The notes under the pieces are model-generated. The model saw nothing but the letters and a program-made list of their open reading frames with translations, had not been told where the DNA came from and ran no database searches. 64,000 nt of DNA from assembly GCF_018688255.1 (NCBI RefSeq), contig NZ_CP061314.1, forward strand, positions 1,612,001 to 1,676,000, in the 5' to 3' direction. The stretch's first letter is position 1; each line of letters begins with the position of its first letter. Positions 35,236-44,145 of the stretch are shown here, one piece after another. The stretch comes from Polynucleobacter corsicus (GTDB lineage: Bacteria; Pseudomonadota; Gammaproteobacteria; Burkholderiales; Burkholderiaceae). The position numbers and the translations under genes were made by a program.

Positions 35236-36414
35236 TTACATCTTCTTGGCTTTTGCATCCTCTGCATTGAGATATTGAACGCGTCCGTTTTCAATAACGC
35301 CCATCACAATATCTTTAGCCTCAATTGCCTCGTGGTCAGTTGCACTGTAAGGCTTCACATAAGTGGTAATCACACCAGGTACAGGCTCATTAAGATTTTG
35401 TAATGCTGCCAATACTTTTGGGCCCTCCGTGCTGTTAGCTTGTTTAATAGCAGCCGCCAAGATATAAACAGAATCGTAACCTTGTGCAGCAGAAACTGCT
35501 GAAGGCATTAACCCATTTTTTGGCTTGAACTCTTTTAGGTAAGCATCAATAAAGGCCTGACGCTTAGGCGTGTTGCCAATCTGAATAAAGGTCTGAGGCA
35601 TGACTGCACCATCACCATTTTTACCGGCCGTATCAATAAAGCTAGACATAGACAAAGTCCAGCTACCGATAATGGGCTTTTTCCAACCTAACTTCGCCAT
35701 GCCGTTTGCAATTTGAGCTAATTCCGGACCGATGCCATAAGTCAGGATGGCTTCTGCGCCAGCATTCTTTGCTGAGAGTAATTGAGAGGTCATATCCACA
35801 TCAGCAATGTTAAATTTCTCGACTGCCACCGGAGTAACACCATAGGTCTTCAGCGCTTTTTCCATATCTTCACGACCTAACTGGCCGTAATTAGTAGAGT
35901 CAGCCAGAATGGCCACCTTCTTGAATCCACGCTTTTCTACGGCCTCTTTAGCGATCATAGGGGCTTGGAGACTATCCCTAGCAGCAATGCGGAAAATATA
36001 ATTTTCAGGAGCATTAGGAAATTGTTGGGTTACAACTGATCCGGATGGCATTCCAATCACAGGAATTTTTGCATCCTGATAAAAACGAGAAGAAGCCAAA
36101 ACTACTCCAGTATTCACAAATCCTAAGGCTCCTACAATCTTCGCATTATTAATAAATTCTTGCGCAATTTGAACGCCGCGCTCATTCTTTGCCTCATCAT
36201 CCCTTTCGACCAAAACAATTTTCTTGCCAATAACTCCACCGGCGGCATTAATTTCATTGACTGCAATTTTGATGCCAGCGCGGTTACTGACACCCATTGA
36301 AGATGAACCACCCGTATAAGGACCTTGCACTCCAAGAATAATATCTTCAGCATAAGCACTGGTTGTAAGCATTCCGATAACTGCTGCTGCATAGATGTGA
36401 TGACGAATTTTCAT
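35236..36414 (-). CDS. Branched-chain amino-acid-type ABC substrate-binding protein (orphan)
   Basis: A 392-residue periplasmic binding protein of the LivJ type, with a signal peptide (MKIRHHIYAAAVIGMLTTSAYAE) and fold markers GVQGPYTGGSSSMGVSNRAGIKIAVNEINAAGG in sections and a late DSVYILAAAIKQA. AGGAG precedes the ATG at 36414, which fixes the start; upstream sequence to 36480 is not needed. No ABC permease or ATPase genes are adjacent, so it must use a transporter encoded elsewhere or act as a sensor. Confidence 0.92.
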   Translation of the reverse strand: MKIRHHIYAAAVIGMLTTSAYAEDIILGVQGPYTGGSSSMGVSNRAGIKIAVNEINAAGGVIGKKIVLVERDDEAKNERGVQIAQEFINNAKIVGALGFVNTGVVLASSRFYQDAKIPVIGMPSGSVVTQQFPNAPENYIFRIAARDSLQAPMIAKEAVEKRGFKKVAILADSTNYGQLGREDMEKALKTYGVTPVAVEKFNIADVDMTSQLLSAKNAGAEAILTYGIGPELAQIANGMAKLGWKKPIIGSWTLSMSSFIDTAGKNGDGAVMPQTFIQIGNTPKRQAFIDAYLKEFKPKNGLMPSAVSAAQGYDSVYILAAAIKQANSTEGPKVLAALQNLNEPVPGVITTYVKPYSATDHEAIEAKDIVMGVIENGRVQYLNAEDAKAKKM

Positions 36415-36554
36415 ACTGTCTCCTAATTTAATGTTGTAATTAACACAACTATCTTTGTTACTATCATTAGTGAAATACATACTACAGGCAATACAAAAAC
36501 AAAAAAACTTATTGAGCTAGGGATTACGCTAATACGAACTGAAAAATACAAATA

Positions 36555-37895
36555 CTATTTACTAAATACTTTTTCCATCTCTCGACGGAACGCAATCGCT
36601 TGCTTAGTGCTGTCATAATCAACATCACTCCAACAGACAGGTTTGCCTGCAGGAATATCCTTATTAAGAACCATGCTATGTGCTAGCCCAATTGGGAGAG
36701 CGCCCAGCTTCAGTGAATCAGCCGTTGTCATGAGCTTTCCATAAACAGTAAAACCACCTTCACCATCCAATTTCTCGCCGGTCTTCAGAGCTCGTTTAGC
36801 GGTGGCAACTACATCACCCCTCCAGTCACCGGTAGCTCCAGTAGCCTCTCCACGAACTGCAATGCTCGCAACAGACGTGCCCAATTCCAAACCGATTAAA
36901 TGGTACGGTTTATACATTGCTGCATATTTACCGGTGCTATCCGTTTTTAAGCCATATTGCGAAAAACAATCCATTACATACTTACTTGGTGCCTCAAAAA
37001 CTACATACACACCCCAACGCAGGTCTCGAAATACTGGTCTACCATCTCTCTCTACGGAAGAAGTCACTTCGACTGTGCCCTTTTGCGTCAAAATACCACC
37101 CTCAGATACTGGGCGGAAAATATGAGGCAAGTCATCTACTCCACAAGGAGGGAACTCTAAGCCGTTGCTGGGAGGATTGAGGTCACAACCATTCGATACC
37201 GCCGCCATTTCCAGCGCGGATTTAGTTCCATCTAAAAATGAATTAAACATTTGGGCATTAAAGTCACCGTCCGCAACTTGCTCCTCTGAAAAACCATAGT
37301 GCCCCCATACCGTATCTGGAGTGGACTGGTGATAGATGGGCAAATATTTAGTACCCTTGCCTGCGCACACCACCTCCATACCAATGGTTCTAGCCCAATC
37401 GACGAGTTCAGCGATGAGAGCCGGTTGATCGCCAGAAGCCATGGAATAAATCACGCCCGCTTCTGCCGCTTTACGAGCTAATAAAGGACCGGCCAACACA
37501 TCAGCCTCTACATTCACCATGATGACGTGTTTACGATGCTCAAAGCAGAGCAATGCATGATTAATACCTGCTGCCGGACTACCTGTAGCGTCAATCACGA
37601 TGTCGATGAATTCGCTGGCAATCATCTTGCCCGCATCGTCAGTGACAAAAGTAGCCCCTGACTTGGCTGCATCTTGTAATGAAGCTGCGCTATAACGAGG
37701 CGCATCCCATCCCACACGCGCTAGAGATTCTTTTGCACGGGCAGGTGATAAGTCAGCAACAGCAACCAAATGAATGCCTGGCGTCCGCGGTGCTTGCGAA
37801 AGATACATTGAACCAAATTTTCCAGCACCAATGATGCCCACTCGTACGGGATTATTATTTTCTGCGCGTGCTTTTAACTTTTGAATAAGGGACAT
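36555..37895 (-). CDS. NAD(P)-binding oxidoreductase with C-terminal SAF domain
   Basis: A 446-residue protein. The N-terminal Rossmann motif is RVGIIGAGKFGSMYL, and the first half resembles homoserine dehydrogenase/Gfo-type enzymes (VIDATGSPAAG, VMVNVEADVLAGPLLARKA-like segment). The C-terminal part, ending near IPAGKPVCWSDVDYD, resembles an SAF domain. Such proteins are often labelled homoserine dehydrogenase-like or FlgA-like and have no settled reaction that I know. GGAG precedes the ATG. It lies 36 bp after aceE and is probably cotranscribed with aceF-aceE. Confidence 0.75.
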   Translation of the reverse strand: MSLIQKLKARAENNNPVRVGIIGAGKFGSMYLSQAPRTPGIHLVAVADLSPARAKESLARVGWDAPRYSAASLQDAAKSGATFVTDDAGKMIASEFIDIVIDATGSPAAGINHALLCFEHRKHVIMVNVEADVLAGPLLARKAAEAGVIYSMASGDQPALIAELVDWARTIGMEVVCAGKGTKYLPIYHQSTPDTVWGHYGFSEEQVADGDFNAQMFNSFLDGTKSALEMAAVSNGCDLNPPSNGLEFPPCGVDDLPHIFRPVSEGGILTQKGTVEVTSSVERDGRPVFRDLRWGVYVVFEAPSKYVMDCFSQYGLKTDSTGKYAAMYKPYHLIGLELGTSVASIAVRGEATGATGDWRGDVVATAKRALKTGEKLDGEGGFTVYGKLMTTADSLKLGALPIGLAHSMVLNKDIPAGKPVCWSDVDYDSTKQAIAFRREMEKVFSK

Positions 37896-37931
37896 CTAAA
37901 AATCTCCAGTTCTTTTTTTGTAGTAAATATT

Positions 37932-40574
37932 TCAGTTATTTTTTAAGGCTTCTTTCGCCACCTTGGCAATATTATCTGCATTAACTCCAAAATATTTTCG
38001 CAATGCAGCTCGAGTGTCACTCCTGCCGAAACCATCAGTACCGAGAGTAATATACCCCCTAGCCTCGGGAATGTAAGCGCGAATACTTTCAGGTAGCGCA
38101 TGCACATAATCAGTGGCAGCAATAATGGGGCCTCGCGCTTGAGCAAGTACTTGGGTAATAAACGGCAACTCAACGCCCTTCTCGCCCGCGAGATTTGCCT
38201 GCTCTTTAGTCTTACCATCTCGGGAAAGCTCGCTCCAGCTCGTCACACTAAAAATATCGACACTAATACCAGCATTGGCCAATTCATCTGCAGCCTTCAA
38301 TACTTCAGTCATGATGGCACCAGAACCTAACAAGCTTACACACTTCTTGTTATCGCCATTTTTAGCATTAACCGTCTTAAATTTATAACAGCCACGAATC
38401 ACGCCTTCTACTGCATTCACAGGTAAATCTGGTTGTGTGTAGTTTTCATTCATCAGGGTGATGTAGTAAAACAAATCTTTTTGATGTACCAACATGTCAC
38501 GCATCCCTTGATCCACAATCACAGCCAACTCACCAGCAAAGGCTGGATCATAAGCTTTGCAGTTTGGAATAGTGCCCGCAACCAGTTGACTGCTGCCATC
38601 TTGATGTTGCAGACCTTCGCCACCTAAGGTAGTCCTACCAGATGTTGCGCCCAATAAAAATCCCCGTGCACGTTGATCTGCTGCTGCCCAGATAGCATCA
38701 CCAATTCTTTGGAAACCAAACATCGAGTAATAGATGTAAAACGGCAACATGGCTGTGCTGTGGACGCTATAGCTCGTAGCAGCTGCTGTCCAGCTAGCAA
38801 TAGCACCCGCTTCACTAATACCCTCTTCTAAGATTTGACCATCCAAAGCTTCGCGGTAACTCAGTACAGAACCAATATCTTCAGGCTCATAGCGTTGTCC
38901 TACGCTGGAGTAAATGCCAACCTGTTTAAATAAATTAGCCATACCAAAGGTACGCGCCTCATCCGCAACAATCGGCACAACCCGTGGGCCCAGCTCTTTA
39001 TCTTTTAGTAAGTTACCAAGCATTCGCACAAATGCCATCGTAGTAGACATCTCCTTGTTTTCTGCCTTAATTGCAAAAGCTGCATAAGAATTAATATCTG
39101 GAACATTTAACTTGTCGCAAGTGGAATATCGCTTTGGCAATTGACCGCCCAACTGAGCACGCTGTTGTTTTAGGTACTGCATTTCATGGCTACCTTCTTC
39201 TGGCTTGAAGAATGCCAAGCTAGTAGCCTGCTCATCAGTCAATGGCAAATTAAAGCGATTGCGATATTCAATTAAGGCTTCATCGTCGAGCTTCTTCTGA
39301 CTATGGGTAGTCATCTTTCCTTGACCTGCGCTACCCATACCGTAACCTTTTTTGGTATGAGCTAAGATCACGGTAGGCTGCCCTACATGGTTGGCGGCTG
39401 CATGATAAGCAGCATAGATCTTAACCAAATCATGGCCGCCACGCTTGAGTCGATCGATCCGTTCATCGGTCATGCCCTGCGCAAGGCGGGCAAGCTCTTC
39501 ATTCTGACCAAAGAAGTTTTTACGGTTAAAGCTACCATCTTTTGCAGCAAAAGTTTGCATTTGGCCATCAACGGTTTGTGCAAAGGCCTTGACTAAAGCC
39601 CCGGTGGTATCTCTGGCAAATAAACCATCCCAATCACTACCCCACACTAACTTAATTACATTCCAACCTGAACCACGGAAAAGCTTTTCGAGTTCATCGA
39701 TGATTCTGCCATTACCACGTACTGGCCCATCCAAACGTTGTAAGTTGCAATTAACGACCCACACTAAGTTATCCAGCTTTTCTCGTGAAGCTAAAGTGAG
39801 GGCGCTCATACTTTCTGGCTCATCCATCTCGCCATCACCAAATACTCCCCATACTTTTCTGGTGGTGCAGTCTAATAACTTACGATCAGTGAGATAACGC
39901 ATAAAACGGGCGTGATAGATTGAACTAATGGGACCAATACCCATAGATCCTGTTGGAAACTGCCAAAAATCAGGCATGAGCCATGGATGGGGGTAGCTTG
40001 ATAAACCTCTCGCACCAGAATCCGGCGCAGTGATCTCGCGTCTGTAATGGGCTAAATCATTTTCTGTGAGCCTACCCTCTAAATAGGCGCGCGCATATAC
40101 GCCCGGCGCACTATGGGGCTGAAAGAAAACCAAATCGCCACGCTCTTTTGCATTCCCACCTTCTGCTCGAGCGCGGAAGAAGTGATTAAAGCCCACCTCA
40201 AATAAGTCTGCGGCACTTGCATAACTGGCAATATGTCCACCAAGCTCACCATAGGCTTCATTAGCCTTAGCCACCATGGCTAGGGCATTCCATCGCATTA
40301 ATGATGCCAGTTTTTCTTCTGTTGCCAAATCTCCAGGGAATTCTGGCTGTTCATCAACAGGAATGGAATTGATATAAGGGGTAACTAAATCAGGCACCCA
40401 ATTAATCTGATTTTTATTGGCCAGCTTTACTAAATTATCTAAAATAAATTTAGCGCGCTCACTATCCCCAGATGCGAGCAAATCCATAAATGCTTCATTC
40501 CACTCGGCAGTTTCAGCGGGATCCGCATCGATGTGCTCAAGGTTTAAGTACTTCTTAATGTCAGGCGCGTTCAT
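37932..40574 (-). CDS. aceE: Pyruvate dehydrogenase E1, homodimeric type
   Basis: An 880-residue thiamine-diphosphate enzyme of the AceE family, converting a 2-oxo acid (usually pyruvate) with transfer of the acyl group to lipoyl-E2. The TPP motif is VFGDGEMDEPESMSAL, with NLQRLDGPVRGNG following. Length is close to that of standard AceE (about 885-900). AAAGGA lies upstream. It is linked to an E2 gene but no lpd (E3), and to a divergent Lrp-type regulator. It may be an accessory complex for another 2-oxo acid. Confidence 0.92.
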   Translation of the reverse strand: MNAPDIKKYLNLEHIDADPAETAEWNEAFMDLLASGDSERAKFILDNLVKLANKNQINWVPDLVTPYINSIPVDEQPEFPGDLATEEKLASLMRWNALAMVAKANEAYGELGGHIASYASAADLFEVGFNHFFRARAEGGNAKERGDLVFFQPHSAPGVYARAYLEGRLTENDLAHYRREITAPDSGARGLSSYPHPWLMPDFWQFPTGSMGIGPISSIYHARFMRYLTDRKLLDCTTRKVWGVFGDGEMDEPESMSALTLASREKLDNLVWVVNCNLQRLDGPVRGNGRIIDELEKLFRGSGWNVIKLVWGSDWDGLFARDTTGALVKAFAQTVDGQMQTFAAKDGSFNRKNFFGQNEELARLAQGMTDERIDRLKRGGHDLVKIYAAYHAAANHVGQPTVILAHTKKGYGMGSAGQGKMTTHSQKKLDDEALIEYRNRFNLPLTDEQATSLAFFKPEEGSHEMQYLKQQRAQLGGQLPKRYSTCDKLNVPDINSYAAFAIKAENKEMSTTMAFVRMLGNLLKDKELGPRVVPIVADEARTFGMANLFKQVGIYSSVGQRYEPEDIGSVLSYREALDGQILEEGISEAGAIASWTAAATSYSVHSTAMLPFYIYYSMFGFQRIGDAIWAAADQRARGFLLGATSGRTTLGGEGLQHQDGSSQLVAGTIPNCKAYDPAFAGELAVIVDQGMRDMLVHQKDLFYYITLMNENYTQPDLPVNAVEGVIRGCYKFKTVNAKNGDNKKCVSLLGSGAIMTEVLKAADELANAGISVDIFSVTSWSELSRDGKTKEQANLAGEKGVELPFITQVLAQARGPIIAATDYVHALPESIRAYIPEARGYITLGTDGFGRSDTRAALRKYFGVNADNIAKVAKEALKNN

Positions 40575-40607
40575 GAAAATTTCCTTTGGACTGTCTTTGT
40601 TCTAGCT

Positions 40608-41903
40608 TTACAAAACTACTTTACGAAAATCAGCCAATAATTGAGCAAGATAGGTGGTGAAATGGGTTGCTAATGCACCATCAATTACGCGATGATCTGC
40701 CGTCATTGATAAAGGGCATATGAGACGAGGCACAAATTGGTCGCCATTCCAAACTGGCTTCATGACCGACTTATTTACTGCCAGAATAGCTACTTCAGGG
40801 GCATTAATGATGGGCGCACAGTAAGTGCCGCCGATACCGCCCAATGAAGAAATCGTAAAGCTTGCGCCCTGCATTTGATCTGGTTTTAACTTTCCTTCAC
40901 GAGCTAGCTTTGCTAGAGCAGCCGTTTCTTCTGCAATTTCCAAAATACCTTTTTGATCTGCATTACGAATCACTGGTACCACTAAGCCAGCATCTGTATC
41001 CACAGCAAAACCAATATGGAAATATTTTTTGAGGATAAGGTCTTCGCCGTCAAGGGAAGCATTGAATGTGGGATATTTTTTTAATGCGACTACTGCAGCT
41101 TTGATTAAAAATGCCAATAGCGTGATCCTGACCCCATCTTTTTTAGATTCTGCATTAAGACGAGTGCGAAATGCCTCTAGATCAGTGATGTCAGCGTCAT
41201 CGTGATACGTCACCGCCGGAATCATGACCCAGTTTCGGGCTAGGTTCGCTGCAGAAACCTTTTGAATACGTGTACGTGGCTGACACTCAATCTCACCAAA
41301 CTTAGCAAAGTCTACTTTAGGCCATGGCAAAATATCAAAGCCCGCAATCCCTGCGTTAGGGCGCTCAGACACTAAGCCAATAGATGACATCATGCGCTTA
41401 ATAAATTGCTGAATATCTTCTTTGGTAATCTGACCATTTAATCCGGTGCCAGAAACTTTTTTGATATCAACACCAAATTCGCGAGCAAATTTTCGTGCGG
41501 AAGGACTGGCCCAAGTTTCATGTCCTTCAATATTTTGTTTTACATCCTGACGAGTCATGAGCTCTGATGACTTTATTACAGGTGCCTCAATGGCCTTCGC
41601 TTTATTGATAATCTCTATTGTGGTTGATTCAATTTTCTGAACATCGCTTACCACATCCGCTTTTTCTTCAGCTTCCTCAAGAACAATGACTGAGCCTCCT
41701 TGAGAAAGGAGATCCCCAATCTTCACTTTGATTTCTTTAACAATGCCAGCATGTGAGGAAGGCACATCCATTGTGGCCTTATCAGACTCTAGCGTGAGAA
41801 TAGATTGCTCCTTCTGAACTTGATCGCCAACTTGCACCAAGACCTCAATCACAGGAATATTTTGATAGTCCCCGATATCAGGAACAACAACCTCAATAGC
41901 CAA
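40608..41903 (-). CDS. aceF: Dihydrolipoamide acyltransferase E2 with one lipoyl domain
   Basis: A 431-residue E2 subunit. The N-terminal lipoyl domain holds the lipoylation lysine in [14 protein letters not shown] peripheral subunit-binding domain follows ([20 protein letters not shown]), then the catalytic domain with the active-site [12 protein letters not shown]. Only one lipoyl domain is present, fewer than the two or three of many proteobacterial AceF proteins. The preferred start is TTG at 41903, with GGAGG upstream, giving the usual [11 protein letters not shown]-terminus; an upstream TTG at 41924 is possible. E1 follows after 33 bp. Confidence 0.9.
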   Translation of the reverse strand: MAIEVVVPDIGDYQNIPVIEVLVQVGDQVQKEQSILTLESDKATMDVPSSHAGIVKEIKVKIGDLLSQGGSVIVLEEAEEKADVVSDVQKIESTTIEIINKAKAIEAPVIKSSELMTRQDVKQNIEGHETWASPSARKFAREFGVDIKKVSGTGLNGQITKEDIQQFIKRMMSSIGLVSERPNAGIAGFDILPWPKVDFAKFGEIECQPRTRIQKVSAANLARNWVMIPAVTYHDDADITDLEAFRTRLNAESKKDGVRITLLAFLIKAAVVALKKYPTFNASLDGEDLILKKYFHIGFAVDTDAGLVVPVIRNADQKGILEIAEETAALAKLAREGKLKPDQMQGASFTISSLGGIGGTYCAPIINAPEVAILAVNKSVMKPVWNGDQFVPRLICPLSMTADHRVIDGALATHFTTYLAQLLADFRKVVL

Positions 41904-42039
41904 AGCCCCTCCAATAAGTATCAAAACTAAATATGAAAATTATTTTGGAATAATCCCACCAAAATAGGATGCTAATTATTGGCTTTAAATCTTAATTTTC
42001 AGCATAATATGCCGATATATTGCAACATTAAGGAATTTT

Positions 42040-42504
42040 ATGAAACTAGATACGATAGATATCAGAATATTGAACGAACTGCAAAATGACAGTTCTCACA
42101 GCAATGTAGAGTTGGCTAAGCGGGTTCATTTATCACCCTCCCCTTGTCTAATGCGGGTCAAGGCACTCAAAGATAAGGGGGTTATTAGGAACTATGTAGC
42201 CCTGGCAGACCCAAAAGTTCTAGGACTGGGTCTAAATGTTTTTATCTCCATCAGCCTGAAGGAGCAATCCAAAGAGGCTTTGGCTGAATTTGAGAAGCGC
42301 ATCTCTGAACATGATGAGGTCATGGAGTGCTACCTCATGACTGGAGATAGCGACTATCTCATCCGCGTCGCAGTTGCCGATATGGATGCCCTCGAAAAAT
42401 TTATTTTGGAACAGCTGACACCCATTGCCGGCATTGAAAAAATCCGTTCGAGCTTTGCTCTGAAACAAGTTCGATATAAAACTGCCCTACCACTCCCTAA
42501 GTAA
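42040..42504 (+). CDS. Lrp/AsnC-family transcriptional regulator
   Basis: A 154-residue regulator. The N-terminal helix-turn-helix reads LDTIDIRILNELQNDSSHSNVELAKRVHLSPSPCLMRVKAL, and the C-terminal RAM ligand domain includes VMECYLMTGDSDYLIRVAV. AAGGA precedes the ATG. It is divergent from aceF-aceE with about 136 bp between, so it is likely their regulator and responds to an amino acid or keto acid. The arrangement recalls the mdeB/mdeR pair of Pseudomonas putida (2-oxobutyrate dehydrogenase with an Lrp regulator). Confidence 0.93.
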   Translation: MKLDTIDIRILNELQNDSSHSNVELAKRVHLSPSPCLMRVKALKDKGVIRNYVALADPKVLGLGLNVFISISLKEQSKEALAEFEKRISEHDEVMECYLMTGDSDYLIRVAVADMDALEKFILEQLTPIAGIEKIRSSFALKQVRYKTALPLPK

Positions 42505-42601
42505 GTTGAGCACAAACCTCGTCATTTCATTTAGCGTAGACTTGCAATACTCAATGTAGAGAAATAATAATTATTTAGAGACAAGATTAACAAGGGAATC
42601 T

Positions 42602-43360
42602 ATGAACCAAAACAATAAAGTAGCCCTCGTTACTGGAGCCGGTGTTGGGATCGGAAGAGCGGCAGCTAAAGCCCTACTTCATGGCGGCTATCAAGTGGTC
42701 CTTACTGGACGTAATGTAGATAAGCTTCAAAAGGCGATTGCTGATATTGGTGGTAATGCCGATAACTGCTTAGCAGTTGCCTGTGATGTTGGTAAACCAG
42801 ATCAAGTGAAAAAACTGTTTGCTGCTATTAAAGAAAAGTTTGGTCGCATTGATGTGCTCTTTAATAACGCCGGCATTGGTGCTCCTGCAATCCCAATGGA
42901 AGATCTCACCTACGAACAATGGATGGATGTAGTCAATGCCAATCTTTGTGGTGCGTTCTTATGTTCACAGGAGGCCATTCGAATGATGAAGGCGCAATCC
43001 CCACAGGGCGGCAGAATTATTAACAACGGATCTATTTCCGCTCACGCACCAAGACCAATGTCAGCACCCTATACGACAACTAAACATGCTATTAGCGGTC
43101 TCACCAAAACGATTTCTTTAGATGGTCGCCCGTTCAATATTGCTTGCGGCCAAATCGATATTGGCAATGCCGCTACTGAAATGACTGAGCGCATGGCCGC
43201 AGGCATCATGCAAGCCGATCAGTCCATCAAGGTTGAGCCGCGCATGGATGTAGATCATGTTGGCCAAGCTGTTCTCCACATGGCCCAGCTACCTCTAGAG
43301 AGCAACATTCTCAATATGACCATCATGGCAACCAACATGCCATTTGTCGGTCGAGGTTAA
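42602..43360 (+). CDS. Short-chain dehydrogenase/reductase
   Basis: A 252-residue classical SDR. The cofactor motif is [22 protein letters not shown] is present, and the catalytic residues lie in [24 protein letters not shown]. The C-terminal region ([16 protein letters not shown]) departs from the usual VDGG ending. AAGGGA precedes the ATG. It follows the Lrp gene after 97 bp on the same strand. Confidence 0.92.
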   Translation: MNQNNKVALVTGAGVGIGRAAAKALLHGGYQVVLTGRNVDKLQKAIADIGGNADNCLAVACDVGKPDQVKKLFAAIKEKFGRIDVLFNNAGIGAPAIPMEDLTYEQWMDVVNANLCGAFLCSQEAIRMMKAQSPQGGRIINNGSISAHAPRPMSAPYTTTKHAISGLTKTISLDGRPFNIACGQIDIGNAATEMTERMAAGIMQADQSIKVEPRMDVDHVGQAVLHMAQLPLESNILNMTIMATNMPFVGRG

Positions 43361-43408
43361 TCAAGTGTTCTTGTAAATTAGGCATTGAATTTTTAGATCC
43401 AAATAAAA

Positions 43409-43804
43409 TTGTTTAATACTTTATTTCGTCCTCATCAATTAATGCTTATCTTTATCTTTGTATTTGTTTCTTCATTATTACTTTATGCGAATATATTTAA
43501 ACCCGAGTCACGCACAAAAACTACATGGCAAACTGCAGTAAATGAAACAATAGAGGGGGAATTTTGCTCGAGTGTTAAAAAAGATCTTACTGCCTGGGAA
43601 ATATCAAAAGACGTCGTTCACAGAAAAAGTTTTGAAAATCAGCTAACAACTACGATATCAAATATAAAAAGAAGTTTCGGCTATTTTCCGAAATTATTTA
43701 CTGTGCCCCCAGAATTTCCAATTAAATATTACTTTGATGAAAGCAATACTCTTTCCTGCGATGGTGCAACTGCAAAGTGGTTAATTCTAGTTCCCCAAAC
43801 ATAG
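43409..43804 (+). CDS. Hypothetical membrane-anchored protein
   Basis: A 131-residue frame with a hydrophobic N-terminal helix (LMLIFIFVFVSSLLLYANIF) and a soluble domain of about 100 residues containing two cysteines (EFCSSV and LSCDGA), so a disulfide-bearing periplasmic domain is likely. The start is TTG at 43409 or ATG at 43442; neither has a good binding site. Family unknown; AT-rich compared with neighbours. Confidence 0.5.
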   Translation: MFNTLFRPHQLMLIFIFVFVSSLLLYANIFKPESRTKTTWQTAVNETIEGEFCSSVKKDLTAWEISKDVVHRKSFENQLTTTISNIKRSFGYFPKLFTVPPEFPIKYYFDESNTLSCDGATAKWLILVPQT

Positions 43805-43871
43805 ATGACATAATGACCTTTTTTGTTTACAGCACTCTTTGGGGCCATTTCTTAAAGTAATACTCAAAAAA

Positions 43872-43895
43872 ATACCCGTCTACGTAGACGGGTAT
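43872..43895. terminator. Palindromic terminator-like hairpin
   Basis: A perfect inverted repeat with half ATACCCGTCTAC and its complement, preceded by a run of seven A on the plus strand (T run on the minus strand). It is well placed to end transcription arriving from either side. Confidence 0.65.
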
Positions 43896-44035
43896 AAATT
43901 TGAAACTAGCTGGAGACTACAACTTTATCCTACCCCAATATCCTAAAAAGATAAAAACAAATTATTTCCCCCGTAAACCAAGATTATTCCGAGCTTTAGC
44001 TTAAGTTTAAGCTCTCTGACTATGACAGCAGACTG

Positions 44036-44054
44036 GCGTTACTTAAAGTAACGC
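44036..44054. repeat. Short palindrome of unknown role
   Basis: GCGTTACTT and AAGTAACGC flank a single A. It lacks a T tract and lies between two terminator-like hairpins. Confidence 0.4.
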
Positions 44055-44064
44055 TTAAAAGACA

Positions 44065-44092
44065 AAACCCCCACCATTACTGATGAGGGTTT
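44065..44092 (-). terminator. Terminator-like hairpin of the serine hydrolase gene
   Basis: AAACCC...GGGTTT pair across a 16-base interior, with imperfect extension of the stem. It lies 54-81 bp downstream of the serine hydrolase stop codon and directly next to the tRNA remnant, the same arrangement as at the intact tRNA. Confidence 0.5.
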
Positions 44093-44093
44093 G

Positions 44094-44136
44094 CATTTCT
44101 GGTGCGCCCACCAGGACTTGAATCTGGGGCCAAAAA
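44094..44136 (-). repeat. Degenerate 3' fragment of the CAU tRNA gene (copy B)
   Basis: CATTTCTGGTGCGCCCACCA and the next 22 bases match the 3' flank, CCA, acceptor strand, T arm and variable region of the tRNA at 46869-46945 with only about five differences. The anticodon arm and 5' half are absent. Same orientation as the intact gene, 2.8 kb away. It ends 10 bp from the stop of the serine hydrolase gene. Confidence 0.8.
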
Positions 44137-44145
44137 TTAATTACT

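Larger units (their letters stand above)
43805..44145. other. Gene-free interval rich in hairpins and a tRNA remnant
   Basis: No coding frame is supported here. The interval holds a 24-base perfect palindrome (43872-43895), a second palindrome (44036-44054), a terminator-like hairpin (44065-44092) and a tRNA 3'-end remnant (44094-44136). It is thus a junction-like segment between the hypothetical gene and the serine hydrolase gene. Confidence 0.7.

Noticed and set aside
35157..35294. N-terminal extension of the epoxide-hydrolase-like gene
   Set aside because: The extension crosses a terminator and the end of the next gene and does not resemble the family; the ATG at 35156 is better.
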